Assembly (NCBI GenBank): GCA_014378195.1
Contig: JACMOC010000061.1
Span: forward strand, 1-64,000
DNA from: Oligoflexus sp.
Lineage (GTDB): Bacteria > Bdellovibrionota_B > Oligoflexia > Oligoflexales > Oligoflexaceae
DNA length: 64,000 nucleotides
Direction of reading: 5' to 3'
Shown here piece after piece: positions 7,558 through 16,550 of the stretch (the stretch's first letter is position 1; each line of letters starts with the position of its first letter). The position numbers and the translations under genes were made by a program. A model generated the notes under the pieces. That model was not told the DNA's origin. It made no database searches and worked only from the letters and a program-made list of their open reading frames with translations.

Positions 7558-8549
7558 ATACGGGTGATCGCGAGAAGACCGGAGACCATTATGTCTTTGG
7601 CGTTAGCCCCACGCGATAAATCGAGATAAGGCCTGACGCTGCCTTGTAAAATGGGCCCGTAGGCTTCAAAACCGCCGAGACGTTGCGCTATTTTATAACC
7701 GATATTACCGGCATCAAGATCAGGGAAAATAAAACAATTCGCGATGCCGGCTACTGGACTGCCTGGGGCCTTCCTCGCTCCAACCTCGGGCACGTAGGCC
7801 GCATCAAATTGCAGTTCGCCATCGGCCTCGATGTGTGGGCAGCGTTTTTTAAAAGCTGTTACGGCGTCGATCATCTTTTGGACACTTGGATGCTCGGCAG
7901 AACCTTTGGTTGAAAACGATAGGAACGCAATCCGAGGAGGCTCCGAGGAAAAGAGCTGGGCATAAGTCTCTGCCGTCGCTTGCGCTATATCGACGAGTTG
8001 TTCCGGGCTCGGGTCAGCTACCACTCCGCAGTCGGCAAAAAGGAAGGATTTTTCCTCCTTGATCATGACAAACACACCACTCAAAGTCTTGATCCCTTCC
8101 TTTAGACCAACACCTTTTAAACTTGCTCGAATAACGTCCCCTGTTGTGTGAACACAACCTCCGACAACAGCATCGGCCTTGCCGCTGGCAAGGTAATACG
8201 CGGCTTGATTCAAAACGGAACGACCGAGTATCAGCTGTTCTGTGGCATCGATGTCTTTGCCTTTTGCCTGAGCGCGTGTTCGAAAGTGCGCGAGGGTCTC
8301 CTCGTGCAAACCAGGATCATCGGAATCGATGATGCGGAGTCGTGGGTCCGAAAGCTTCACCGAAGCAAGGAGCCGTTCGATCACTGCGACTTTTCCGAAA
8401 AGTAATATTTCCTCGGGCGCACCCGTTTCAAGGAGGAGACGAGCGGCCTCGATTACACGGGGGTCTTCCCCCTCGGGCAAGGCGAGTCGGGCGTTTTTGG
8501 GGGAAGCCCTGGCCACGAGGTGGGGTATGAAATCGTTTGCCATCGTCAT
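7554..8549 (-). CDS. pta: Phosphate acetyltransferase
   Basis: 331-residue short (catalytic-domain only) phosphotransacetylase interconverting acetyl-CoA and acetyl phosphate. Family features: NARLALPEGEDPRVIEAA at the N-terminus, ADAVVGGCVHTTGDVIRA, FADCGVVADPSPEQLVDIA, LSFSTKGSAEHP and GSPVAGIANCFIFPDLDAGNIGYK, the PTA/PTB signature region. The start may be at 8549 or six bases in (second Met). No acetate kinase is next to it, though acetyl phosphate could also feed the many receiver-domain proteins here. Phosphate butyryltransferase is less likely given the GNIGYKIAQR C-terminal block. Confidence 0.92.
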   Translation of the reverse strand: MTMANDFIPHLVARASPKNARLALPEGEDPRVIEAARLLLETGAPEEILLFGKVAVIERLLASVKLSDPRLRIIDSDDPGLHEETLAHFRTRAQAKGKDIDATEQLILGRSVLNQAAYYLASGKADAVVGGCVHTTGDVIRASLKGVGLKEGIKTLSGVFVMIKEEKSFLFADCGVVADPSPEQLVDIAQATAETYAQLFSSEPPRIAFLSFSTKGSAEHPSVQKMIDAVTAFKKRCPHIEADGELQFDAAYVPEVGARKAPGSPVAGIANCFIFPDLDAGNIGYKIAQRLGGFEAYGPILQGSVRPYLDLSRGANAKDIMVSGLLAITRI

Positions 8550-8757
8550 ATAGGGAGCCTTTCTTTATACAAAAAATATATGGTAAATAGATCAGTAAGT
8601 AATTGATATTTAAGTATTATAATTGATCAGTCACCTGTTTGCGGAAGGCCCTGCATGGGTATTGATACGAGCTGCCTTAACTTTTCTATTCCATGGCCGA
8701 TAGAGCACTGTCCGGGATTTATATGGTCGTCACGGTTGATCAAGGATGCGTGCCTAG

Positions 8758-10548
8758 ATGATATTGATTGCCAACAAAAATCAAGCCCTTACTCAACGCC
8801 TCGAGTCAGACCTGACTCATCGTGGAGGTAAGGTAGCATCTATCCGGCTCGATGATCCACACGCCTTGAATCTACTTTATAGTCCCGTCGTGACTGTCTT
8901 AATCGTAGACGAGAGCCTAACGAGTCTCCCGCGTGAAGGTCTTGTGGATCTAGTCAACTCCTTGGGTCGCCGCATCTCCGTGATCGTTCTGGCCGCAGCC
9001 GCGCCGAACGATGGCAGTACCTACTCAGATTACATTACTGTTCTTGATATCAATAACTACGAAGAAGTCCTCTCGACCGCTATATTCTGTTTTTCGGGTC
9101 TGGATGATTCGGTTCGTCGCCAACTTCGAACGATACCTTACTACAATCACCAAATTCCAGTTTCCCTTCTGAACGCTTACGGCGGGCTTGGTATCTTGAC
9201 GCTTGACGCCTCCGGCCTCAACAAAATAAGCGTCGAATACGGCACCGAAGTCTACAACACGATGAAAACCGTCCTCCACGATGTGATGGTATCGCTCTGG
9301 GGCGGAACTGGCAGTCTGCGTGAAAATGACATTATTTGCCGCAAATCAATGAGTTCCAACACCTATATTATCTTCATGGACCGATCGCGGGAAACCGGCT
9401 CGCTTCCTTTCCCCGGTGCACTTGAACGAGTCGCTGACCGACTGTCGCAGGGCATCAATAATGCCATGTGGAAAGAACTTTTCCTTCCCTCAAAACAACG
9501 CCGCATTCCTGAGTGTGTGCAAACGATCCCGCTTTTAGGTGTTGGATATTTTGGTGTCCTGAACAACCCTTGTATCGACATTCATGAGATCGTGGAAAAC
9601 GGACTCGAGTCCAGTCGCGCCATGGCTCAATCTCAACTAAAACGCGGGAAGGATCGTCAACGCGAGTTGATGGCGACCCTTATCCAGGCTGACGATTTCC
9701 TTACACCTCATTACCAGGGCGTGTTCATGCTGCAGAGCATCGACAAAAAGATGATCGACGAAGCCAAACGTACCAAAAGTATCCAGGGACTCAGCGATCA
9801 TATCTATGGTTTTGAATCACTTATTAGAGTCAATCAAGCTGCTATTAAAGAGTATAGTTTTGAAGCTGGAATCGATTCCCAATATCTAAGACCCGATGTG
9901 TTATTTGCTATTGCCAAATACACAAATGTTGCTCTGGAACTCGATCAGGCCTGTATGAAACACGCCGCGCGGTTTGCTAAGGATCTTCCCGGAACCCTGA
10001 TGGTCAACATTCTCCCTCGGAATCTCTATCACATCGATAGTCTGCTGAACCATTTCGACAAAACAATGAAAATCATGTTTGAGGTCTCCGAATCGGAGGC
10101 CATCAATAACCTTGATCTAATGATGAAAGCACGCGAACACCTCCAGAGCTACAACATGGGGATCGCAGCCGATGACTTTGGCAAAGGTTATTCCAGCCTT
10201 GATCGCATCATCAAGATTCGTCCGGATATCATCAAATTCGATCGTGGTATGATCCAGGACATCGACAAGGACCCCGTGAAGCAGGCCTATGTTCAAGGTC
10301 TCGTGACAGCAGCTAAGATTTTGAATACGACGATACTCGCTGAAGGTGTTGAGACATGGAATGAGGCCCAAATCCTCAAGGATATGGGTATCGAGCTGAT
10401 CCAGGGCTTTCTTTTGCATAAACCGGAAGCCTCGCAAAGCATCCAGGCTCAGCTTGCTACAACTCAAGCGGACGGGAATAAAAACACAAATTCGAATGGT
10501 ACAGAGAAACCTACGATAGTCCCTGCTCTTAAAAACAACGTAGCTTGA
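8758..10548 (+). CDS. c-di-GMP phosphodiesterase with receiver-like and degenerate GGDEF domains
   Basis: 596 residues. Residues 1-100 look like a receiver domain without the usual phospho-acceptor pocket. About 140-290 looks like a degenerate GGDEF domain (LRENDIICRKSMSSNTYIIF where RxGGDEF would be). About 340-570 is an EAL domain with catalytic residues apparently intact: ESLIR at 353-357, VNILP, EVSESEAI, ADDFGKGYSSL (D472, D473), IKFDRGM, AEGVET (E529) and QGFLLHKP. It should hydrolyse c-di-GMP in the cytoplasm, with the pseudo-GGDEF perhaps acting as a nucleotide sensor (inference). Monocistronic; closed by a strong terminator. Confidence 0.88.
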   Translation: MILIANKNQALTQRLESDLTHRGGKVASIRLDDPHALNLLYSPVVTVLIVDESLTSLPREGLVDLVNSLGRRISVIVLAAAAPNDGSTYSDYITVLDINNYEEVLSTAIFCFSGLDDSVRRQLRTIPYYNHQIPVSLLNAYGGLGILTLDASGLNKISVEYGTEVYNTMKTVLHDVMVSLWGGTGSLRENDIICRKSMSSNTYIIFMDRSRETGSLPFPGALERVADRLSQGINNAMWKELFLPSKQRRIPECVQTIPLLGVGYFGVLNNPCIDIHEIVENGLESSRAMAQSQLKRGKDRQRELMATLIQADDFLTPHYQGVFMLQSIDKKMIDEAKRTKSIQGLSDHIYGFESLIRVNQAAIKEYSFEAGIDSQYLRPDVLFAIAKYTNVALELDQACMKHAARFAKDLPGTLMVNILPRNLYHIDSLLNHFDKTMKIMFEVSESEAINNLDLMMKAREHLQSYNMGIAADDFGKGYSSLDRIIKIRPDIIKFDRGMIQDIDKDPVKQAYVQGLVTAAKILNTTILAEGVETWNEAQILKDMGIELIQGFLLHKPEASQSIQAQLATTQADGNKNTNSNGTEKPTIVPALKNNVA

Positions 10549-10579
10549 TCCTTTGTCAGCCAGCTCGTTGTTTACAAAC

Positions 10580-10611
10580 AAAAAGCCCTTGCAGTGATGC
10601 AAGGGCTTTTT
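10580..10611. terminator. Strong bidirectional intrinsic terminator
   Basis: AAAAAGCCCTTGCA and TGCAAGGGCTTTTT form a perfect 14-bp stem with a GTGA tetraloop. A/T tracts on both sides serve the plus-strand EAL gene and the minus-strand pilin-like gene that converge here. Confidence 0.95.
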
Positions 10612-10633
10612 GTTTGAGGCCGGTTGAGAAAGA

Positions 10634-11329
10634 TCAGTTCTGGTTTGCAATATAGCTGAGGGCTTTTTGCGAAAAGATGGAGTCTTTTACACCGGATTTG
10701 TTTTCCCAATAGAGAGCCATGGTTACAGCCATTCCTGCCGAACCGTCGACGTGAGTCAAGCTAGGCGGCGGACCCATATCATTCGCGCGTTTCGAATACT
10801 CCTGGCACGAGATCGCTAAGTTGGTCTGAAGGTCGATGAGTTCGATAGCGAACTCGGCGAAGGCCTTCTCGGCGTTGAGTATAGAGTCTTTATCAGCAGA
10901 AGTATCGGGGCTAATTTGGAGGCAGAAGTAATAACGATTGCCATTACCGCTGGGAGTGACTGCGTTACTACAGCGAGTTATGGCCTGGGTGTGAACGAGG
11001 GGGGCATTCCCATTGATGACCGGCGGGGTTTTCACCGCGTATGCGTTTTTACCATTCAACAGCCCGCCCGTCGTGATGAAGTCCGCAGTGGGGCAGGTAA
11101 ATCCTCCAGCCACGGGTACAGTAAGCAAACCTTTATGAAACTGATCCACAACAGCATTGATCAAGGCTTGGTTCACGTCAGAATACGAACCTTTAACCTG
11201 TATCGCTTTTTGAACGCTTTTTTGTTTGAAGCGTGCCTGCGAGATCAAAAGCATCGATACGAGGACAACGCCCATGATGATCAAAACGCCAACGAGGGAG
11301 AACCCTTCTTGAGACTTGGATTTATTCAT
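10634..11329 (-). CDS. Type IV pilin-like (prepilin/pseudopilin) protein
   Basis: 231 residues. A short basic leader MNKSKSQEG is followed by FSLVGVLIIMGVVLVSMLLIS, the hydrophobic alpha-1 helix typical of type IV prepilins, with cleavage expected between Gly9 and Phe10. Position 5 of the mature protein is Gly instead of the usual Glu. The C-terminal region has several cysteines (FTCPTADF, ITRCSN, YYFCLQ, ISCQEY) that could form disulfides outside the cell. It should be processed by the prepilin peptidase encoded at 16551. Minor pilin or pseudopilin is most likely. No other pilus genes flank it. Confidence 0.75.
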   Translation of the reverse strand: MNKSKSQEGFSLVGVLIIMGVVLVSMLLISQARFKQKSVQKAIQVKGSYSDVNQALINAVVDQFHKGLLTVPVAGGFTCPTADFITTGGLLNGKNAYAVKTPPVINGNAPLVHTQAITRCSNAVTPSGNGNRYYFCLQISPDTSADKDSILNAEKAFAEFAIELIDLQTNLAISCQEYSKRANDMGPPPSLTHVDGSAGMAVTMALYWENKSGVKDSIFSQKALSYIANQN

Positions 11330-11425
11330 AGGTAAGATCCCCTTTCTAATAGTGGCCTTAAGTCGCTATCGGGTTATTGCTTTCAATAGTTTATAGCATT
11401 TTGGGGCTCTTAGGCGAGCGGGGCG

Positions 11426-11455
11426 AAAAAAAGGGCTCCCGAAAATCGGAAGCCC
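11426..11455 (-). terminator. Intrinsic terminator of the E1 dehydrogenase gene
   Basis: On the minus strand GGGCTTCCGA pairs with TCGGGAGCCC (one mismatch), followed by seven T residues, 20 bases after the stop codon at 11475. Confidence 0.92.
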
Positions 11456-11474
11456 TGATAACTATCGAAAACGA

Positions 11475-13859
11475 TTAGAAGTTCATCGGTGGGAATCGCG
11501 CCGGGTCCCGTTCGCTCACGAGCTCATAAATAGCCTCAAAAACGTCTTCGGCACTGGGTTTTGTGAAATAATCACCGTCCGATCCATAAGGAGCCCTGTG
11601 AGCCTTGGCCGTTAGGGTGCGGGGCGCGGCATCGAGATACTCATAGGCGTTCTGTCCCTCGAGAACCTGTTGCATCATATAGGAGCTTGCGCCTCCGGGA
11701 ACATCCTCGTCCAAAAACAACACGGCATTGGTCTTTTGGATCGAAGCCCCAATGAGTCCGGAACGATCGAAGGGGAGGAGTGTTTGGACGTCGATAAGTT
11801 CGAGCGAGACATTATGGTGTTTCAGGAGGCCGATCGCCTCCCGTGCAACAGCCACACACGCTCCGTAAGTGACGAGCGTGATGTCCGAGCCTTCCATCAG
11901 AATCTCGGGAACACCGAGGGGTACGCGGAATTCTGCAAGGTTAGTTGGAACATCTTCTTTCACACGATAACCGTTGAGCACTTCAACAACTAAAGCGGGA
12001 TCTTCGCTCGCGAGGAGGGTGTTATACATACCCGCTGCCTGGACCATATTGCGTGGCACACAGACATGAATTCCGCGCAGACCATGAACGATCATGCCCA
12101 TAGGCGATCCGGTGTGCCAGACGCCTTCCAGGCGATGGCCTTTGGTGCGAATAATAACAGGCGCTACCTGGCCACCCGCGGTGCGGTAGTGAAGGGACGC
12201 GAGGTCATCTGACATCAATTGGAAGGCGTAAAGAAGGTAATCTAGGTATTGGATATCGACGATAGGACGAAGGCCCCGGAGGGAAGCCCCCAAGCCCTGG
12301 CCGAAAATTGTTGCTTCGCGAATGCCGGTGTCCGTGACTCGCATCGCGCCGTGTTTTTCGCTGAGGCCTTCGAACTCGAGGTTAACGCCACCGAGCTGGC
12401 CGATATCCTCGCCGACGATAAAGAGACGAGGATCGCGGCTTAAGTGAAGATCAAAACAGCGTTGAATAATCACCCGCCCGTCAACGGACTCACGCTCACC
12501 GTTAAAGATAGCTGGAATCGCTTTCTGAAGGAGAGCGGAGCGGTCCGATTCAAGGAGGAGATGGCTGTTGTAGCGTTCGGCATTTTCGCTTTTGTAAGCC
12601 GCGATAAAGCTTTCGAGTGCAGCCTTCGCGCGCTCATCGCGCACGGAGTAGGATAGCCTTCGCGCGCTTTGCAAAATGCCTTTGCGATTGGCGGTTTGCA
12701 TGCGTTTCAGTTTCGCCAGTTCCCCTGCGAAACCTTCGGTGTTTTCAAACTCACTGTAGATCGCGATAAGACGATCGCGTTCCTCCAGGAGCGGTGCCTG
12801 ATATTCGCGCCATGACTCGTCACGGAGCGCCAGAACCTCGGCCCGAACCTCCTCTTCGATTTTGTCGAGGGTCTTTTGGTCGGCGAACTTTTGTTCGATC
12901 ATCCATTCCTGGAGTTTTAAGAGACAATCGATCGAAGACTCGTAACTGAGACGATCCTTGGATTTATAGCGCTCATGACTGCCCGACGTGGAGTGGCCCT
13001 GCGGCTGAGACAGTTCGATCACATGGACTAAAGCTGGAATGTGATGCGCCCGCGCATTAGCTGCCGCTTGACGGTAGGCGTCTAGAAGCTCGGGGTAATT
13101 CCACCCTCGAACAGTATAGATATGGAAGCCATTGGTATCTTTTTCCCGGGCGAATCCCGCGCAAACGCGCGAAATCGATTCTTTGGTGGTCTGATATTTG
13201 TTGGGAACCGAAATCCCATAACCATCATCCCACACCGACATCACCATAGGCACATCAAGAACACCGGCCGCATTGAGAGTTTCCCAGAAAAGACCTTCCG
13301 AAGTACTCGCGTTGCCGATAGTTCCGAAAGCGATCTCGCGGCCACCGCGAGAGAATTTCTTCGTGCTGTCACTCTCGGGAAACTGGCGATAGTATTTGGA
13401 CGCGTATGCCAGGCCCAGTAAACGACTCATCTGACAAGCCGTTGGGGAGGCATCCGCACTGGTGTTGACCATCTCAAGCTGATTATTCCACTCGCCGTTT
13501 TCGTCGAGAGAACGGCTCGCGAAGTGCGAGTTCATTTGGCGACCGCCGGAAGCCGGATCGCGTTCGATCGAAGTGTCGGCGTAAAGCTGCGCGAAAAATT
13601 GTTTCACGCTCAATCCGCCGATCGCCATCATCAGAGTCTGATCGCGATAATAGCCTGAGCGCCAGTCGCCTTTTTCAAAAACTTTAGCGAGAGCGATCTG
13701 TGCCAGTTCTTTGCCATCCCCGAAAATGCCGAACTTGGCTTTGCCGGAGAGGACTTCTTTACGGCCGAGCAGACTCATCTCACGACTCGTCACGACCAAT
13801 CGATAATCATCCAGGACCTGTTGCGGCTGCAGATCCGGGACAGGTTTTGTATTTTGCAT
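11475..13859 (-). CDS. Fused alpha-beta E1 component of a 2-oxoacid dehydrogenase complex
   Basis: 794 residues joining E1-alpha (about 1-400) and E1-beta (about 460-790). E1 decarboxylates a 2-oxo acid with thiamine diphosphate and passes the acyl group to lipoyl-E2. Alpha landmarks: YYRDQTLMMAIG, NSHFASRS, a TPP-motif region GTIGNASTSEGLFWETLNAAG with VMSVWDDGYGISVP, and HSTSGSHERYKS. Beta landmarks: VGEDIGQLGGV, RVTDTGIREATIFGQGLGASL, IQYLDYL, GHRLEGVWHTGSP, LVTYGACVAVAREA and LDEDVPGGASSYM. The fused form resembles the branched-chain/pyruvate E1 proteins of Bacteroidetes and some proteobacteria. Which 2-oxo acid is used is not decidable. No E2 gene is adjacent; an E3-like gene lies 30 kb away. 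Confidence 0.9.
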   Translation of the reverse strand: MQNTKPVPDLQPQQVLDDYRLVVTSREMSLLGRKEVLSGKAKFGIFGDGKELAQIALAKVFEKGDWRSGYYRDQTLMMAIGGLSVKQFFAQLYADTSIERDPASGGRQMNSHFASRSLDENGEWNNQLEMVNTSADASPTACQMSRLLGLAYASKYYRQFPESDSTKKFSRGGREIAFGTIGNASTSEGLFWETLNAAGVLDVPMVMSVWDDGYGISVPNKYQTTKESISRVCAGFAREKDTNGFHIYTVRGWNYPELLDAYRQAAANARAHHIPALVHVIELSQPQGHSTSGSHERYKSKDRLSYESSIDCLLKLQEWMIEQKFADQKTLDKIEEEVRAEVLALRDESWREYQAPLLEERDRLIAIYSEFENTEGFAGELAKLKRMQTANRKGILQSARRLSYSVRDERAKAALESFIAAYKSENAERYNSHLLLESDRSALLQKAIPAIFNGERESVDGRVIIQRCFDLHLSRDPRLFIVGEDIGQLGGVNLEFEGLSEKHGAMRVTDTGIREATIFGQGLGASLRGLRPIVDIQYLDYLLYAFQLMSDDLASLHYRTAGGQVAPVIIRTKGHRLEGVWHTGSPMGMIVHGLRGIHVCVPRNMVQAAGMYNTLLASEDPALVVEVLNGYRVKEDVPTNLAEFRVPLGVPEILMEGSDITLVTYGACVAVAREAIGLLKHHNVSLELIDVQTLLPFDRSGLIGASIQKTNAVLFLDEDVPGGASSYMMQQVLEGQNAYEYLDAAPRTLTAKAHRAPYGSDGDYFTKPSAEDVFEAIYELVSERDPARFPPMNF

Positions 13860-13934
13860 GAGCGCTCCGTCTGGGTAGAAGACAATTTTCTATCACAAGC
13901 GTAAGGTGAAAGTCGACACTCCAAGGTGTCCGAA

Positions 13935-16400
13935 TCAGTGGCGCAGTTGAACCACTGTCACGCCGTCGCCACCTTCTTCGGGCTCGCCGGGCCTAAAGTC
14001 GAGCGCATAGGGCGCATCTTTCGCTAAAGCTCGCCTCAGAGCGCGTTTTAATGTGTCTGTACCATGACCGTGAATCAAAATCACAAAGCTTTCCCCGCGC
14101 AAAACAGCCTTGTCAATAAACCCCCATGTGCGATCAATAGCCCCGTCTGCGTCCATTCCGCGGAGATCGAGGCTATTCGTTAGAGTCGGAATTGTGAAGG
14201 AAACCTCGCCTTTATCGCGCGTTGGTGCGACCGTCGATTTTGTCCTGTCTTTACTTTTGCCCTTAGTGAGCTCGGGCTTTTCATCCCCAAGGATACGCAG
14301 GTCAGCGAGCTGAGGTTTGATTTTCAAAAGTCCCGCTTTGACTTCGATCGTAATATTGGGTTCGCCCTGAACTTTGCTGACGACAGCTGCTTTCTGCATG
14401 GAAACGATATAAACGCGGCTGCCCTCCTTGAGGTCGCCTATGGCTGCCGGACGACCAGGCAATTTGTCGACGCTGAAAAATTCGTGCGCGACGTCTTCCA
14501 AGCTGCCTTGTATCCCCCGATTTTTGCCGTCGAGACGATTCTGCCAGTCTTTGGTGAGATCGCGGAGCTGATCGGGTGATGATGGGGCTTTTTTCTGCTC
14601 TTTCAAAAGCTCTTTGAGCTCTTCCAGCATGCCTTCGTATTCCTGCTTCAGACGATCGATCTGATCCTGGTAACGGGCTTTGATTTTGGCTGACGTATCC
14701 TGTTTTGCATTCGCCAACGCAGCCCGGTCCTGTTCCCAGCGATGCTTTTGGCTTTCCATATCGAGTTTAAGCTGATTATAGCGTGTTTTTTCTTCCTGAG
14801 CCTCGTCGCGAAGTGCCATCCAGCTATCGAGTATCTGTTCCATGTTGCTGCTCGAACGACCACGAAGATCTTTAGCCCGTTCGATGACATGACGTGGAAG
14901 TCCGATCTGCTCGGCGACTTCAAGGCCATAACTTTGGCCCGGAATATCAAGGACGAGGCGATAAGTCGGCTGGAGATTTTTCGTCGAGAATTCCATGGAG
15001 CCGTTGCGGAAACGCGTGTCGTTGATCGCAAGGCTTTTGAGATTGTCGTAGTGAGTCGTGACGATCGCTGTGGATTGGCGGTTTGCCAATTCCTCGAGGA
15101 CGGCCTGGCCGATCGCACTTCCGGTCTGTGGTTCCGTACCAACTGCGAGTTCATCAAGCAGAATAAGGTCGGTCGGTCCCGCATTAAGCAGGACGGGTTT
15201 GAGACCGATGAGATGCCCTGAGAATGTCGACAGGTTTGCCGAGAGGTTTTGGGCATCACCAATCTCGACAAAGATGTTATCGAAAAGGTAAACCTCCGAT
15301 TTTTCGTCGAGAGGAAGGAGCAGGCGGGCTTTCACCATGAGATGAAGAAGTCCGACCGTTTTCAGAACGACGGTTTTACCGCCGGCGTTTGGACCCGAAA
15401 CGATCAGCGACAGTTGCCCCTCTTCCAGCCCCACATTATTGGCAATAGTCTTAAAGTCTTGGCGCATTTCCAATAAAGGATGACGAGCCCGGATGAACGA
15501 GAGGCCCGGTTTGTTGCGAAGTACGGCAGAGCCTGCATCAAGTTTGACGGCGAGAGCGGCTTCGGCTGTTAAGATGTCCAGTTCCACAAGCTGCTTATAG
15601 TTGTTATCAATGACTTCGAGATCGGTGGCGATGTGCGCACTGAGCTCTTTGAAGATCCGGAGGATCTCAAGCTTTTCCGAGCTTTCCAGCTCGAGGAGCG
15701 CATCGTTCATAGGGCGAACTTCGGCGAGCTCCATGTAAAGGGTCTGGCCTGAGGAGGATGTGTCGTAAATCGAGCCCTTCACACGGCCTCGACCGTCGAC
15801 CCGCATTGGGACGACATAACGATCGGAGCGAATAGTGAAGATCTTGTCCTGCACGTATGCTTCGACGTCCTGATCGGTTAGCAGCTGTTTGATGGTCTGC
15901 TCAATCTTTCGCCGCATCGAGAGCTTTTGCTGCCGAATGCGCGTGAGTTCGGGCGATGCGTCGTCCAGCAGGTCGCCGTCCGGACTGATCGTCTTTTCTA
16001 TCATCCGCGCAAGCTTGGGCAGAGGATGAATGAGACGATAAAACTTACCGAGCGTTTTGCATCGCTCCTGTTTATCCATCGCAAACTGGTGGACGGACCG
16101 AACCATCTGCAGGAGCGTGTAAACACTCCAGATCGCTTCGCCTTCGAGGATTTGCCCGAGAGACACGGCCCGGAACGTGAGATGCATTTCCGGAAGTTCG
16201 CCGATAGGGGGGCGATAGCCGGAGCGCAAAAGATCTCGCAAAGGCAAAACGTCCTGCCAGCGCAGTTCTATATCGAGTTTGTCAAACCGAGGTTTGAGCG
16301 TAAGGCAGCTTTGATTGCCTTCAATAGTGTTAGCTTCGGCAGCAAGGGCTTCGCAAAGCAGGGACCATTGAAGTTTTTCTAACGTGAGCTCGTTTATCAT
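13935..16400 (-). CDS. mutS2: MutS2 ATPase/Smr endonuclease-type protein
   Basis: About 821 residues from ATG 16400, which has AAGGA upstream; the frame extends nine codons further. Domain order: MutS-like core and clamp helices, ATPase with Walker A SGPNAGGKTVVLKT and Walker B region LILLDELAVGTEPQ, STAIVTTHYDNLKSLA, a long charged coiled coil (about 510-620), a KOW-like segment, and a C-terminal Smr domain (LDLRGMDADGAIDR, ILIHGHGTDTLKRALR). MutS2 proteins act on branched DNA or collided ribosomes, and not in mismatch repair. It is 75 bases upstream of the E1 gene on the same strand, with no obvious functional link. Confidence 0.95.
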   Translation of the reverse strand: MINELTLEKLQWSLLCEALAAEANTIEGNQSCLTLKPRFDKLDIELRWQDVLPLRDLLRSGYRPPIGELPEMHLTFRAVSLGQILEGEAIWSVYTLLQMVRSVHQFAMDKQERCKTLGKFYRLIHPLPKLARMIEKTISPDGDLLDDASPELTRIRQQKLSMRRKIEQTIKQLLTDQDVEAYVQDKIFTIRSDRYVVPMRVDGRGRVKGSIYDTSSSGQTLYMELAEVRPMNDALLELESSEKLEILRIFKELSAHIATDLEVIDNNYKQLVELDILTAEAALAVKLDAGSAVLRNKPGLSFIRARHPLLEMRQDFKTIANNVGLEEGQLSLIVSGPNAGGKTVVLKTVGLLHLMVKARLLLPLDEKSEVYLFDNIFVEIGDAQNLSANLSTFSGHLIGLKPVLLNAGPTDLILLDELAVGTEPQTGSAIGQAVLEELANRQSTAIVTTHYDNLKSLAINDTRFRNGSMEFSTKNLQPTYRLVLDIPGQSYGLEVAEQIGLPRHVIERAKDLRGRSSSNMEQILDSWMALRDEAQEEKTRYNQLKLDMESQKHRWEQDRAALANAKQDTSAKIKARYQDQIDRLKQEYEGMLEELKELLKEQKKAPSSPDQLRDLTKDWQNRLDGKNRGIQGSLEDVAHEFFSVDKLPGRPAAIGDLKEGSRVYIVSMQKAAVVSKVQGEPNITIEVKAGLLKIKPQLADLRILGDEKPELTKGKSKDRTKSTVAPTRDKGEVSFTIPTLTNSLDLRGMDADGAIDRTWGFIDKAVLRGESFVILIHGHGTDTLKRALRRALAKDAPYALDFRPGEPEEGGDGVTVVQLRH

Positions 16401-16550
16401 CAGACCTATTCCTTCTTTGGGGGTCATCCCAGATTGGTCCGGGAGTCTCCAAGAGAGCTTTTCTTTATAATAGTTTTCTTATTTTTTTGAGAGTGAATAT
16501 AATAGCTTGATATCATTTTGACCGACACAAATTGCACCCTGCGAGGTTTC

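Noticed and set aside
14742-15221. Long plus-strand frame across mutS2
   Set aside because: Antisense to well-matched MutS2 coding sequence; frame openness is due to codon bias of mutS2.
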